DNA from: an uncultured Myxococcales bacterium
Lineage (GTDB): Bacteria > Myxococcota_A > Bradymonadia > UBA7976 > VGTA01
Length of the DNA: 47,780 bases
Assembly (NCBI GenBank): GCA_937146725.1
Contig: CAKZRU010000154.1
Location: 1 to 47,780, forward strand
Direction of reading: 5' to 3'
Of the stretch, positions 8,341 through 16,178 are shown piece by piece. The stretch's first letter is position 1. Every line of letters starts with the position of its first letter. Both the position numbers and the translations under genes were made by a program. Below the pieces are notes generated by a model, which was not told where the DNA came from, did not search any database, and saw only the letters and a program-made list of their open reading frames with translations.

Positions 8341-8487
8341 AACTTACTTGGTGATAATGATTATTCTGCCAAAAAACAAGAAATTTACATACTGATTGCA
8401 AGTGACTTGCGTAAAGCTTTAGATCTACAAGAAGATCTTCAGCAATTATTGGCTCAGCTTCTCTCGCTTGGGTATGAGCAAAACTAA
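8341..8487 (+). pseudogene. Possible gene remnant or small frame without a start codon
   Basis: Between the MerC-type gene and ruvB, a 48-codon frame runs from just after a TAA to TAA 8485-8487. It reads like genuine protein (EIYILIASDLRKALDLQE and then a Leu/Gln-rich helix). It has no ATG and no good start with a ribosome site. An upstream frame (..KPWFKRIFIELGLKTY) would join it after a frameshift near 8345-8350, which suggests the C-terminal remnant of a decayed gene. The family is not recognised. The rest of 8242-8680 shows no gene. Confidence 0.25.
8353..8371. promoter_or_regulatory. Fur/Zur-like operator candidate
   Basis: GATAATGATTATTC (8353-8366) matches the first half of the classical 19-bp Fur box well; over the whole 19 bp about 12 positions agree. 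It lies about 110 bp before the MerC-type gene on the minus strand. That would make metal-dependent control sensible, but an AT-rich intergenic region can give such matches by chance. Confidence 0.3.
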
Positions 8488-8680
8488 AATAAAAGAACTC
8501 TTAAAGTTTAACCTAAGATTTCAGGCCAAGTAAATCGTTAGAGCACTCACATAAGTCTAAGCTTCTTTGGTTAATCCGTTAGATAAAGTAAGACTTAGCA
8601 GTGTTAAAGCGTTATATCTTTAGAAAGCATTTTTGTGTGCGTCTTAACGATCGTTGGTTAAAGGAAAGAGACATAAGAGC

Positions 8681-9736
8681 ATGAGTAAGGAATCTAGACG
8701 CAGTGATGATTTAGTCACCTCGGCACATAGTGATACCCAAGAGCAGGCTGATCCTAATCTTGAAAGAGCTCTCCGACCTAAGCAATTTAAAGACTATATC
8801 GGTCAAGACCATGTGAAAGAAAAACTAAGAATCTTTGTGGAAGCCGCCTGTCAGCGCTCGGAAGCTTTAGACCATGTTTTATTGAGTGGGCCTCCCGGTC
8901 TTGGGAAAACGACTTTGGCTCTGATTATTGCGGAAGCAATGGGCGTTCAGTTACATATTACAAGTGGGCCGGCTTTGGAGCGTAAGGGTGATCTAGCAGG
9001 CATATTATGTAGCTTACAAGCTCATGATATACTGTTTATAGATGAAATACATCGCCTAAGCCCTGCCCTTGAAGAAAACCTATATCCGGCCATGGAAGAT
9101 TATCGCTTTGATGTTATGATTGGTGAGGGCGTCAGCGCTAGAAGCTATTCGATTCCTCTGCAACCCTTTACCTTGATTGGTGCAACCACTCGAGCCGGTG
9201 CTTTAACGGCTCCTTTACGAGATCGCTTTGGCATTATTGAGCATCTTGAGTTTTACCAATCTAAGGATTTAGCTAAAATTGTTAAGCGCTCTGCTGGTTT
9301 ATTAGGGCTTACCATTGATGATGATGCCGCCTTAGCCATCGCTCGACGTTCAAGAGGTACACCGCGTATTGCCAATAGACTTTTACGACGAGTCCGTGAT
9401 TTTGCTCAAGTGAAACAAGTGGAAAAAACCACCGCACATGTCGATCTTGAATTAGCAGATTGGTCACTTGAGCTTCTCGATGTTGATCAAGCCGGCTTTG
9501 ATCGAATGGATAGGCGTTTGCTAATGACCTTGATTGAAAAGTTTGATGGTGGACCGGCGGGCGTAGAAACATTGGCGGCCGCTGTAGGTGAAACAAGAGA
9601 AAGTATAGAAGATCTGCATGAACCCTTTTTGATTCAAGAAGGGTATTTAAAGCGTACTCCTCGTGGGCGTGTTGCCACCGCAAGAGCCTATCAGCACTTC
9701 AGCATCCCTTTTAAAGGCCAACAAAGTTTATTCTAG
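8681..9736 (+). CDS. ruvB: Holliday junction branch-migration ATPase RuvB
   Basis: RuvB is the AAA+ motor that, with RuvA, drives branch migration of Holliday junctions. All key motifs are present: [11 protein letters not shown] near the N-terminus, Walker A GPPGLGKT, Walker B LFIDEIHR, sensor 1 GATTR, the arginine-finger region APLRDRFG, sensor 2 [12 protein letters not shown], and the C-terminal winged helix ending [16 protein letters not shown] 8681 is preferred because AAGGAAAGAG lies 10 bp before it; an in-frame TTG at 8654 would add nine residues. The protein is about 351 residues, slightly longer than usual because of an acidic N-terminal tail. ruvA and ruvC are not adjacent. Confidence 0.98.
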   Translation: MSKESRRSDDLVTSAHSDTQEQADPNLERALRPKQFKDYIGQDHVKEKLRIFVEAACQRSEALDHVLLSGPPGLGKTTLALIIAEAMGVQLHITSGPALERKGDLAGILCSLQAHDILFIDEIHRLSPALEENLYPAMEDYRFDVMIGEGVSARSYSIPLQPFTLIGATTRAGALTAPLRDRFGIIEHLEFYQSKDLAKIVKRSAGLLGLTIDDDAALAIARRSRGTPRIANRLLRRVRDFAQVKQVEKTTAHVDLELADWSLELLDVDQAGFDRMDRRLLMTLIEKFDGGPAGVETLAAAVGETRESIEDLHEPFLIQEGYLKRTPRGRVATARAYQHFSIPFKGQQSLF

Positions 9737-9814
9737 GCTAGGATTTCTCCTGTATAACATAGAGTAGGTTTAGGCACACATGGTTATGTTCATTTGAAAG
9801 CGAGCTGTACAAGC

Positions 9815-12800
9815 ATGTATAAGCATTTGAATTTATTTAAAGAATCTTCATTTACTCTTTGGTTAGTCTTCATTTCACTGTCCCTTCATTGGGCTTGTGA
9901 TGATGAAAGTATTCCACTGATGAACTCCACTGATGTGAATCCCTCATTAGATTTATCACCTAATGATCAATCTATGCCTACATCCGACATGGCCCTCGAT
10001 GATTTTCAATTCAATCCAGCGGATGCTTTTCAAGATGCTGCGGTGATGATTGAACCAGAATCAGCCCTTGATACCAATTATGGGGAAGGGATCTTTAGAG
10101 CCGGTTGTCCCAAGTTTGGCTTTGCCCATGCCCGATACTTACAAGGCCCTAGCCTAATTAAGGGAGAGGCGGTTGTAGGCAATACTGGCGACATCATTTT
10201 GATGAATGAAAAAGTGGCCTACATTATTCAGGATCCTAATCAAGGCTCAAGAACTTGGTGGTATTACGGAGGACAAATCGTTGATGCTGTGCCTCTTAAG
10301 GACTGTCAACAAGCCGAAGAAGACCGACTCAATAGTTTAGGAATTGTCATTGGAGAAGGGGAGATTACTGCCCTAGACCAAGCTGTGATGAGAGCTTTTA
10401 AGGGAGAAAGAGCTGAGATTATACATAATGGTGATGGTGGCGGAGAGGTCCGAGTAAGAATCCATGGGATAGATGCCCCGATGTGGTTGGTTGAGGCAGA
10501 GCTCATGAGTATGGCTTTAAAAGCCGGACGCCCCAAGCTCAAAAGCGAAGAATTAGGTCTTGAATTATGGGTGGACTATGTTTTAGCCCCCGATGATAAC
10601 GTCATTCAAATTGAGTTTGGTGCGACCAACCTAATCAATGAAGACAGAACGCTGCGTATGTCCGCACTCACTTTTTTTGGGGATAAGGCTTATACCCAGC
10701 GCTTTAGTCCAAGTACGCTTAATTTGAGCGGGATTCGTTTATATACGGGCCTTCCATGGTTATCCGCCGGACATATGGCTTTAGCCCTAAAATCAAATAA
10801 CATGGCAACCGCTCATTTTGCGGGGGTTGATTTATTTATTGATGTGACTCGTTTTGTGAGTGGTGATCGCTTTAGTCCCTTGCAAGAAGGCACGCTTGAG
10901 CAAGCACATGATGAGCGTAATGAAAACACTGATAGTCGCACATGGCAAATGTATTTCTCTGTGCATCAAGACGGTTTATCATCAGCAAGTGAAGCCTTGG
11001 CAAGCTATCAAGCCAATCCTTCTTTGGGCAGACAGCATGAAGTCCAATCTTTACCCATGGCGATTCAATATAGCACAGAGGAAACAGAAGAATTTAAAGT
11101 GGGATTACAAATGGATTCTCCCTTACTTTCAAGTTGGCAACGCCAAGATCGAGCTGAGCTATGGATCATGACGGAGTCTGATGATGGTTCGATAGAGGCG
11201 CTTGGTCAGATCGGTGAGCAATGGCTTAAGCAAGAGCTTTTACAAGCAGGTGAAACCTTTGAGTTTAAAGTACCGAACTTACTCAAAGCCAATGAATATT
11301 ATCAAGCAAGAATCAAGCTTGCAGGATTACCCGAATATAGAACACAACTGTTTAATCTTCATGATATTGCTGCAGGTCAAATTGACTTAAGTTCAATCCC
11401 CTTAGGGCCTCGCGGACGACTAGATATCAGTGTAGAGGACCAAAATGCTCAACTCATTCCTGCAAGCTTACGTCTTGAGCCCATCAGTAGAGTTGAAACT
11501 TTTGCTGACCATAGTCTTCACAGGCAATCAGAACTTATTCATGTCATTGAACAAGAAAGCTTTTGGCTTGCGCCAGGTCGCTATACATATAGTTTAAGTA
11601 GAGGCTTTCAATATGAGCCCATCACCGGTGAGTTAGAAATCAGATCAGGAGAATCCACGCCTCTTTCATTAAGCCTAAACCGTCTTAATCCTATCCCCAA
11701 CTATCTAGCCTTTGATGCACATGTCCATGCTGGCCCAAGCCCTGACTCTGATGTTTTAATTAACGATCGCTTACGAGGGGCAGCCGCCGAGGGCGTGGAT
11801 ATTGTGGCTGGTACAGACCATGAGATTATTACCGATTGGTCCTTAAGTATGCAAGCTAAGCTTCGTCCTTGGGTGTTGCCGATTATTGCTGAAGAAGCCA
11901 CTGCAACCCTTCCCGAGCATATGAATATTTATCCTTTGCCCGATCGTTCAGAGCAACTTCGAGGCGCACCACCACTGTGGTATGGTCTTGGTCTTGATCG
12001 CTTTATCGAAGAATTAGAGCAAAGAGGGGCACAAATTATTCAGCTTAATCATCCCCGCCAAGGCTGTAACTACTTATGTATTATTGGCTATGACCGAGAA
12101 AGCGGAGAAATTGATTCGAGCCTAAGCACTTTGAACTTTGGATATGATGAAGGCGAGCTCTGGGATTGGGGCTTTAATACGGTTGAACTTCTTAATGATC
12201 CAAGACCCATTTTTATGGACTTAAACAATCCACAAAGCACTGGTTTTTATGAAGATTGGGCGAGTTTTATTAACCTTGGTCATCCGGCAACGGGTATGGG
12301 GGTCAGCGATATACATAGTGCAGATGGTATGGGCGCACCGGTGACTTTGGTTAAGATCAAAGATGACCAAAGCCTGCCATTAGTCAGTGAAACAACGCCC
12401 AACCAACTTGCCGAGGCCATTCTTCAAGGACAAGCACAAGTCAGTCTTGGCGCATGGGTTGATCTTAGGGCGAATGATGCTGGTCTTGGTGAATTAGCCA
12501 ACGGAATCAGCCTAACCAGCCCTGATTCTAATGAGCCCTCTGAGCTTGGCTCGAGATTTAATCTTGAAATATCGGTTAGAGCCCTACCCAGCGTTGATGT
12601 GAGTTGGGTATACCTCTTTGTAAACTGTGATTTATATGCTTCATGGGAAGCGACTAATCCCAACGAAGTCCTTAAGCTTCAACAAGCTGTCGAGCTTGAT
12701 CTCACCCAAGATGCTTGGATCACCGTGATGGCCTTTGGTGATGATCAAATGCCGAAAGGTCTTGTGGATTATGATCCTAGAGTTACGCCAAGAGTCGTGA

Positions 12801-12892
12801 CAAACCCCATTTATCTTGATAGTGATCGAAACGGAATGTGGACCGCTCCTGGTGGTAAAACCTGCTTAATACCGGATGGCAGACGTCCCTAA
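9815..12892 (+). CDS. Lipoprotein with CehA/McbA-type PHP metallohydrolase domain
   Basis: The protein has about 1,025 residues from ATG 9815; an in-frame TTG at 9794 adds seven. The signal ends in lipobox SLHWAC, followed by a ~60-residue linker rich in Asp, Ser and Pro. Residues about 95-630 (counted from the TTG) are a large beta-rich region of unknown fold. The C-terminal half is a PHP-type metal hydrolase: DAHVHAGPSPDSD (about 641-653), GTDHE (673-677), LNHPRQG (751-757) and GVSDIHSADG (about 836-845) supply the expected His/Asp metal ligands. McbA/CehA-type enzymes hydrolyse carbamates or phosphoester-like bonds, but the substrate here cannot be read from sequence. A lipid-anchored periplasmic or surface enzyme is expected. 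No clear ribosome site was seen for either start. Confidence 0.75.
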   Translation: MYKHLNLFKESSFTLWLVFISLSLHWACDDESIPLMNSTDVNPSLDLSPNDQSMPTSDMALDDFQFNPADAFQDAAVMIEPESALDTNYGEGIFRAGCPKFGFAHARYLQGPSLIKGEAVVGNTGDIILMNEKVAYIIQDPNQGSRTWWYYGGQIVDAVPLKDCQQAEEDRLNSLGIVIGEGEITALDQAVMRAFKGERAEIIHNGDGGGEVRVRIHGIDAPMWLVEAELMSMALKAGRPKLKSEELGLELWVDYVLAPDDNVIQIEFGATNLINEDRTLRMSALTFFGDKAYTQRFSPSTLNLSGIRLYTGLPWLSAGHMALALKSNNMATAHFAGVDLFIDVTRFVSGDRFSPLQEGTLEQAHDERNENTDSRTWQMYFSVHQDGLSSASEALASYQANPSLGRQHEVQSLPMAIQYSTEETEEFKVGLQMDSPLLSSWQRQDRAELWIMTESDDGSIEALGQIGEQWLKQELLQAGETFEFKVPNLLKANEYYQARIKLAGLPEYRTQLFNLHDIAAGQIDLSSIPLGPRGRLDISVEDQNAQLIPASLRLEPISRVETFADHSLHRQSELIHVIEQESFWLAPGRYTYSLSRGFQYEPITGELEIRSGESTPLSLSLNRLNPIPNYLAFDAHVHAGPSPDSDVLINDRLRGAAAEGVDIVAGTDHEIITDWSLSMQAKLRPWVLPIIAEEATATLPEHMNIYPLPDRSEQLRGAPPLWYGLGLDRFIEELEQRGAQIIQLNHPRQGCNYLCIIGYDRESGEIDSSLSTLNFGYDEGELWDWGFNTVELLNDPRPIFMDLNNPQSTGFYEDWASFINLGHPATGMGVSDIHSADGMGAPVTLVKIKDDQSLPLVSETTPNQLAEAILQGQAQVSLGAWVDLRANDAGLGELANGISLTSPDSNEPSELGSRFNLEISVRALPSVDVSWVYLFVNCDLYASWEATNPNEVLKLQQAVELDLTQDAWITVMAFGDDQMPKGLVDYDPRVTPRVVTNPIYLDSDRNGMWTAPGGKTCLIPDGRRP

Positions 12893-12942
12893 GCTTATCC
12901 ATACTTTATGAATACCAAGACCCATCTTATAAAGCTCTTTAC

Positions 12943-14685
12943 ATGAATGTCTTAAAACTTACTCACCCTAACTGCCAATTCAAAATCAATTTAAGAGGAA
13001 AAAATTGGATCAATTCACAGGAAAAGACGACCAAGGGCCATTATGTACTGTCTTGGTCACAGGGATTTGCCTTCGAACTCAACTCTGAACCAGTATCAGT
13101 AGACCATGCAAGAATGAATGCCTTGGTTTCAAAGCAGAGTATGCTTCCATTAAGTTCGCAGTTAACCGGACATTACTGCTTTTTAAGAATCCTCAGTACT
13201 CATCCTTTTTCAGAAGAGCAAGAGATCAATTCTGAGTTTAGCATTGAAGTCCATTGTGATCGCCTAAGGTCATTTCCGATGTTCTACTATCAAGATGAAA
13301 ACCTTTTATGGCTTTCTGATGACCTATTTTGGCTTGCCGAACAACTTAGAACTCATTCGGCATTACACTTAAATCCACTTGGTATACTTTCTATGTGGAG
13401 AACGGCTCAATTAGTCAGTGGCAGTGATACAATTCTCGCCCAAATCAAGCAAAGCCAAGCATCTGATCTATTAATTTGGCGCAATGGTCACTTGAGTGTA
13501 TCTAAAGGCGAGCAGTATATTCATCAAGAAGATGAAAAGTTAGAAGTAAGCACTTTAAAAGCTCAACTTAAAGAAGCTGCTCAGCGTTTTACCCAAAGAC
13601 TGATTCACTATGCCAATGGTGCTCAAATTGTTGTTCCTTTAAGCGGTGGTTTTGACTCTCGCTTGGTTTTGACAGCTTTAGTCGAAGCACAATATCCCAA
13701 GCTCTTTGCTTTTACCTATGGCCGACATTACAGCGGTGAAGTTAAACTGAGTGAGCAAATTGCGACGCAACTTAATGTACCTTGGCAGTTTGTACAGTAT
13801 ACTCCGAAAAAATGGAAACATTGGAAAACGACTCTACAATGTGAAAAACTCTTTCATCAGGCTCGTAGCACAAGTGTTTTAGCGCATATCCAAGACCCAA
13901 TGGCCATTGATGAGCTAGTTCAAAGCGGTCATATTGAACCGGATAGTGTGATCGCTTGTGGGCACTCGGGAGATGTGCATGCAGGTAGTTTAATCGACCA
14001 AAAAAGTCTTAATACAGCTTTACATAAAACTGCTTATATCGAACTGCTTTGCAAAAAGTACTATCGCTTTCAGGCTGAGCTCATGCCACCTCTACCGGCA
14101 TCTGCGCCGACCAAGTCCCTAGAAAGTCTCAAAACACAACTTAAAGCTAAGCTTGCTCAGGAACTAAGTTCGGTTTTTACCCAAGGCCTTACTCCGGATG
14201 GCAGTATCGTCCAACGGGAAAAACTGATTGATGAACTTGAACGTTGGTTTTGTGTAGAGCGTTGTTCAAAATATTTGGTGGCTTCTATGCGTGCCTATGA
14301 AATCTTTGGCTTAAAATGGTGGCTACCGCTTTGGGATGATGCTTTTACGCAAGTTTGGCTGTCTGTGCCCTTAAAACATCGCGGTCGCTTTTCGGTTTAT
14401 CATGAGTTTGTAAACGAATACTTTGAAGAGATCAGCAAGTCCACTGCGCCCAAGGCCTCCGTACGTCATACAACTGCACCAAAAGTACATCCAATAAAGG
14501 CACTGCTTCTCAAGCTTAAGTGGGTTCAAGTCTTACGCTTTAGACAAAAGCATCCCTTTGCTTGGTATGCATTCATTCCCTTTTTACAGCATCTAAGATC
14601 TGCTTCACCACAAGAGCATATCAATGTTCATCTGATACAAGACGAGATTCAATGGTGGTTAAACTATGAAAGATCTAAGTTCTAA
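12943..14685 (+). CDS. Asparagine-synthetase-like ATP-pyrophosphatase protein without glutaminase Cys
   Basis: The protein has 580 residues. The C-terminal half has the AsnB ATP-pyrophosphatase signature LSGGFDSRLVLTAL (about 233-246), an F/YGRHYSGE segment, and ACGHSGDVHAGS (about 338-349) where AsnB has the second nucleotide loop. The N-terminal half resembles the class II glutaminase fold in length and pattern (HCDRLRSFPMFYY..LLWLSDD), but there is no Cys at position 2, so ammonia release from glutamine is not expected. Such relatives include amide-forming enzymes in surface-polysaccharide clusters, beta-lactam synthetases and lasso-peptide cyclases. The convergent flippase gene one base away favours surface glycan modification, as inference. 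The start ATG has no strong ribosome site. Confidence 0.75.
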   Translation: MNVLKLTHPNCQFKINLRGKNWINSQEKTTKGHYVLSWSQGFAFELNSEPVSVDHARMNALVSKQSMLPLSSQLTGHYCFLRILSTHPFSEEQEINSEFSIEVHCDRLRSFPMFYYQDENLLWLSDDLFWLAEQLRTHSALHLNPLGILSMWRTAQLVSGSDTILAQIKQSQASDLLIWRNGHLSVSKGEQYIHQEDEKLEVSTLKAQLKEAAQRFTQRLIHYANGAQIVVPLSGGFDSRLVLTALVEAQYPKLFAFTYGRHYSGEVKLSEQIATQLNVPWQFVQYTPKKWKHWKTTLQCEKLFHQARSTSVLAHIQDPMAIDELVQSGHIEPDSVIACGHSGDVHAGSLIDQKSLNTALHKTAYIELLCKKYYRFQAELMPPLPASAPTKSLESLKTQLKAKLAQELSSVFTQGLTPDGSIVQREKLIDELERWFCVERCSKYLVASMRAYEIFGLKWWLPLWDDAFTQVWLSVPLKHRGRFSVYHEFVNEYFEEISKSTAPKASVRHTTAPKVHPIKALLLKLKWVQVLRFRQKHPFAWYAFIPFLQHLRSASPQEHINVHLIQDEIQWWLNYERSKF

Positions 14686-14686
14686 G

Positions 14687-16135
14687 CTAACTTTTAAGCC
14701 AGCCTTTATCCTGTAAAAAGCTTTTTGCTTGCGGATTAGACCAAATAATGAGGATTAACCACCCAAGACCCCCTACAACCGCTGTAAATATAAGAGATAA
14801 TAAAGACCATTGGTGCACCTCTCTTAAAAAGTAGAGCAAGCCGACCCAGCAGGCAGTATAAGTGAGTTTGATCAAGGCCTTAGAAATTAAGCCATGCACT
14901 GAAACTTCCATCAACTTAAGTAGCCAAGTAATTTGCCAAAGCTTGAAAGGCACTGTAGCCAAAACAAAGCCAGCAAACGCCCATAAAATACCACCATATA
15001 AACAACCTAAATAAAAGGCTAGAAGCCGTAGGGTATGCTGTATGAGAGACTGTTGAAAAAAGGCTTTTTGCTGATGGAAAACATTCACCGCTAAACTCAG
15101 TGGTGAAAAAGTCATATTCACCACTGCCATAGGTATTAAAAATTGCGCAATCTCACCAGACATTTGAAAAGATTCGCCCAACAAAGCACCCCATAAGAGC
15201 GGGGCTATTGGCAGAAGAATAAACAAGGGATAAAGACCTAAGTCAAAAGACAGGTTGGTCATCATTTTAGCCAAATCATTTAAGGCGACTTGATCTTCTC
15301 TTGCTTGAGCAAGTTTAGGATAAAAAATGTTACTTGCAGATTGATTCAGTAAGGAGATGGGCAAAAAGAGTAAAGCATAGGCTTGACCATACCAAGCGAT
15401 TGCAGCCAACCCAAAAAAATCACCCAACAGAATAGAAACTAAGCTCCACATGGATACATCAATTAAGGAAGAAGCACCTAGATATAATGGGAAATCTTTA
15501 TATTCCTTCAGAGTTTGCCAAAGTTGCTGAGGCGCAAGACAGAGATGTACTAAACAGTCTTTACCTAGGCGATTTAAAAAAATAAAAGCACTGCAAATAA
15601 AAGCAAAAACTTGCCCTAGAAAAAGAGCCCAAGGCCCTACACCTAGCAGGGCAAAAAAAACAAGAGGTAACCCTCGTTGGCAAAGCATTCCGACCACATC
15701 AGCACTTGCAGTGACTGCATGTCGCTCTCTATAGGCCGCCCATTGCTTTCCAATTTTGCTCATAGAGACGGGAACAAAAAGAGCAATCGCCGTCATAAGA
15801 ATCAAGGGAAGCTCAGTCGAGTTATAATGCTCAACCAGATAATCATGCCCCAATACACACAAGCCCAAACAAAGTGTAGTCACCACTAAAGCAAAGCTAA
15901 AGGCAAGACCCACCAAGCGTCCTGCTTCTTCATCATCACGACTTTGAGGAATGGCTTGATCAAGTCTTCCCATCAAGTAAATGATTGGTATCTGAGTGAT
16001 TGAACTCACTAAAGATACTAAGCCAAAGTGCTCGGGTGCATACACTCTTGTTAAAATCGGTGTACTTAACACTAAAATGAGTTGTGAGGCTAAGCGGCCA
16101 GAAAGCAAAGTCATAAAATCTTTGGCTAATGACAA
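14687..16135 (-). CDS. Wzx-type polysaccharide/O-antigen flippase
   Basis: The protein has 482 residues with about twelve to fourteen hydrophobic segments. The N-terminus (FMTLLSGRLASQLILVLSTPILTRVYAPEHFG) is typical of the polysaccharide-transport (MATE/MOP) superfamily that flips lipid-linked oligosaccharides across the inner membrane. No ATG fits the conserved N-terminus; the TTG at 16135 follows AGAGGA closely, so translation probably starts there or at the ATG seven codons later. It lies 43 nt downstream of the histidine kinase gene on the same strand and could be co-transcribed. It converges with the AsnB-like gene with only one base between the stop codons. Confidence 0.85.
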   Translation of the reverse strand: MSLAKDFMTLLSGRLASQLILVLSTPILTRVYAPEHFGLVSLVSSITQIPIIYLMGRLDQAIPQSRDDEEAGRLVGLAFSFALVVTTLCLGLCVLGHDYLVEHYNSTELPLILMTAIALFVPVSMSKIGKQWAAYRERHAVTASADVVGMLCQRGLPLVFFALLGVGPWALFLGQVFAFICSAFIFLNRLGKDCLVHLCLAPQQLWQTLKEYKDFPLYLGASSLIDVSMWSLVSILLGDFFGLAAIAWYGQAYALLFLPISLLNQSASNIFYPKLAQAREDQVALNDLAKMMTNLSFDLGLYPLFILLPIAPLLWGALLGESFQMSGEIAQFLIPMAVVNMTFSPLSLAVNVFHQQKAFFQQSLIQHTLRLLAFYLGCLYGGILWAFAGFVLATVPFKLWQITWLLKLMEVSVHGLISKALIKLTYTACWVGLLYFLREVHQWSLLSLIFTAVVGGLGWLILIIWSNPQAKSFLQDKGWLKS

Positions 16136-16178
16136 GATTCCTCTTTTCTTTGAAACGCCATACTCAATCTACGCTTAT

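Noticed and set aside
12943..16135. Lasso-peptide or other RiPP cluster around the AsnB-like gene
   Set aside because: No precursor peptide, leader protease or recognition protein is visible, and the neighbour is a polysaccharide flippase rather than an ABC exporter.
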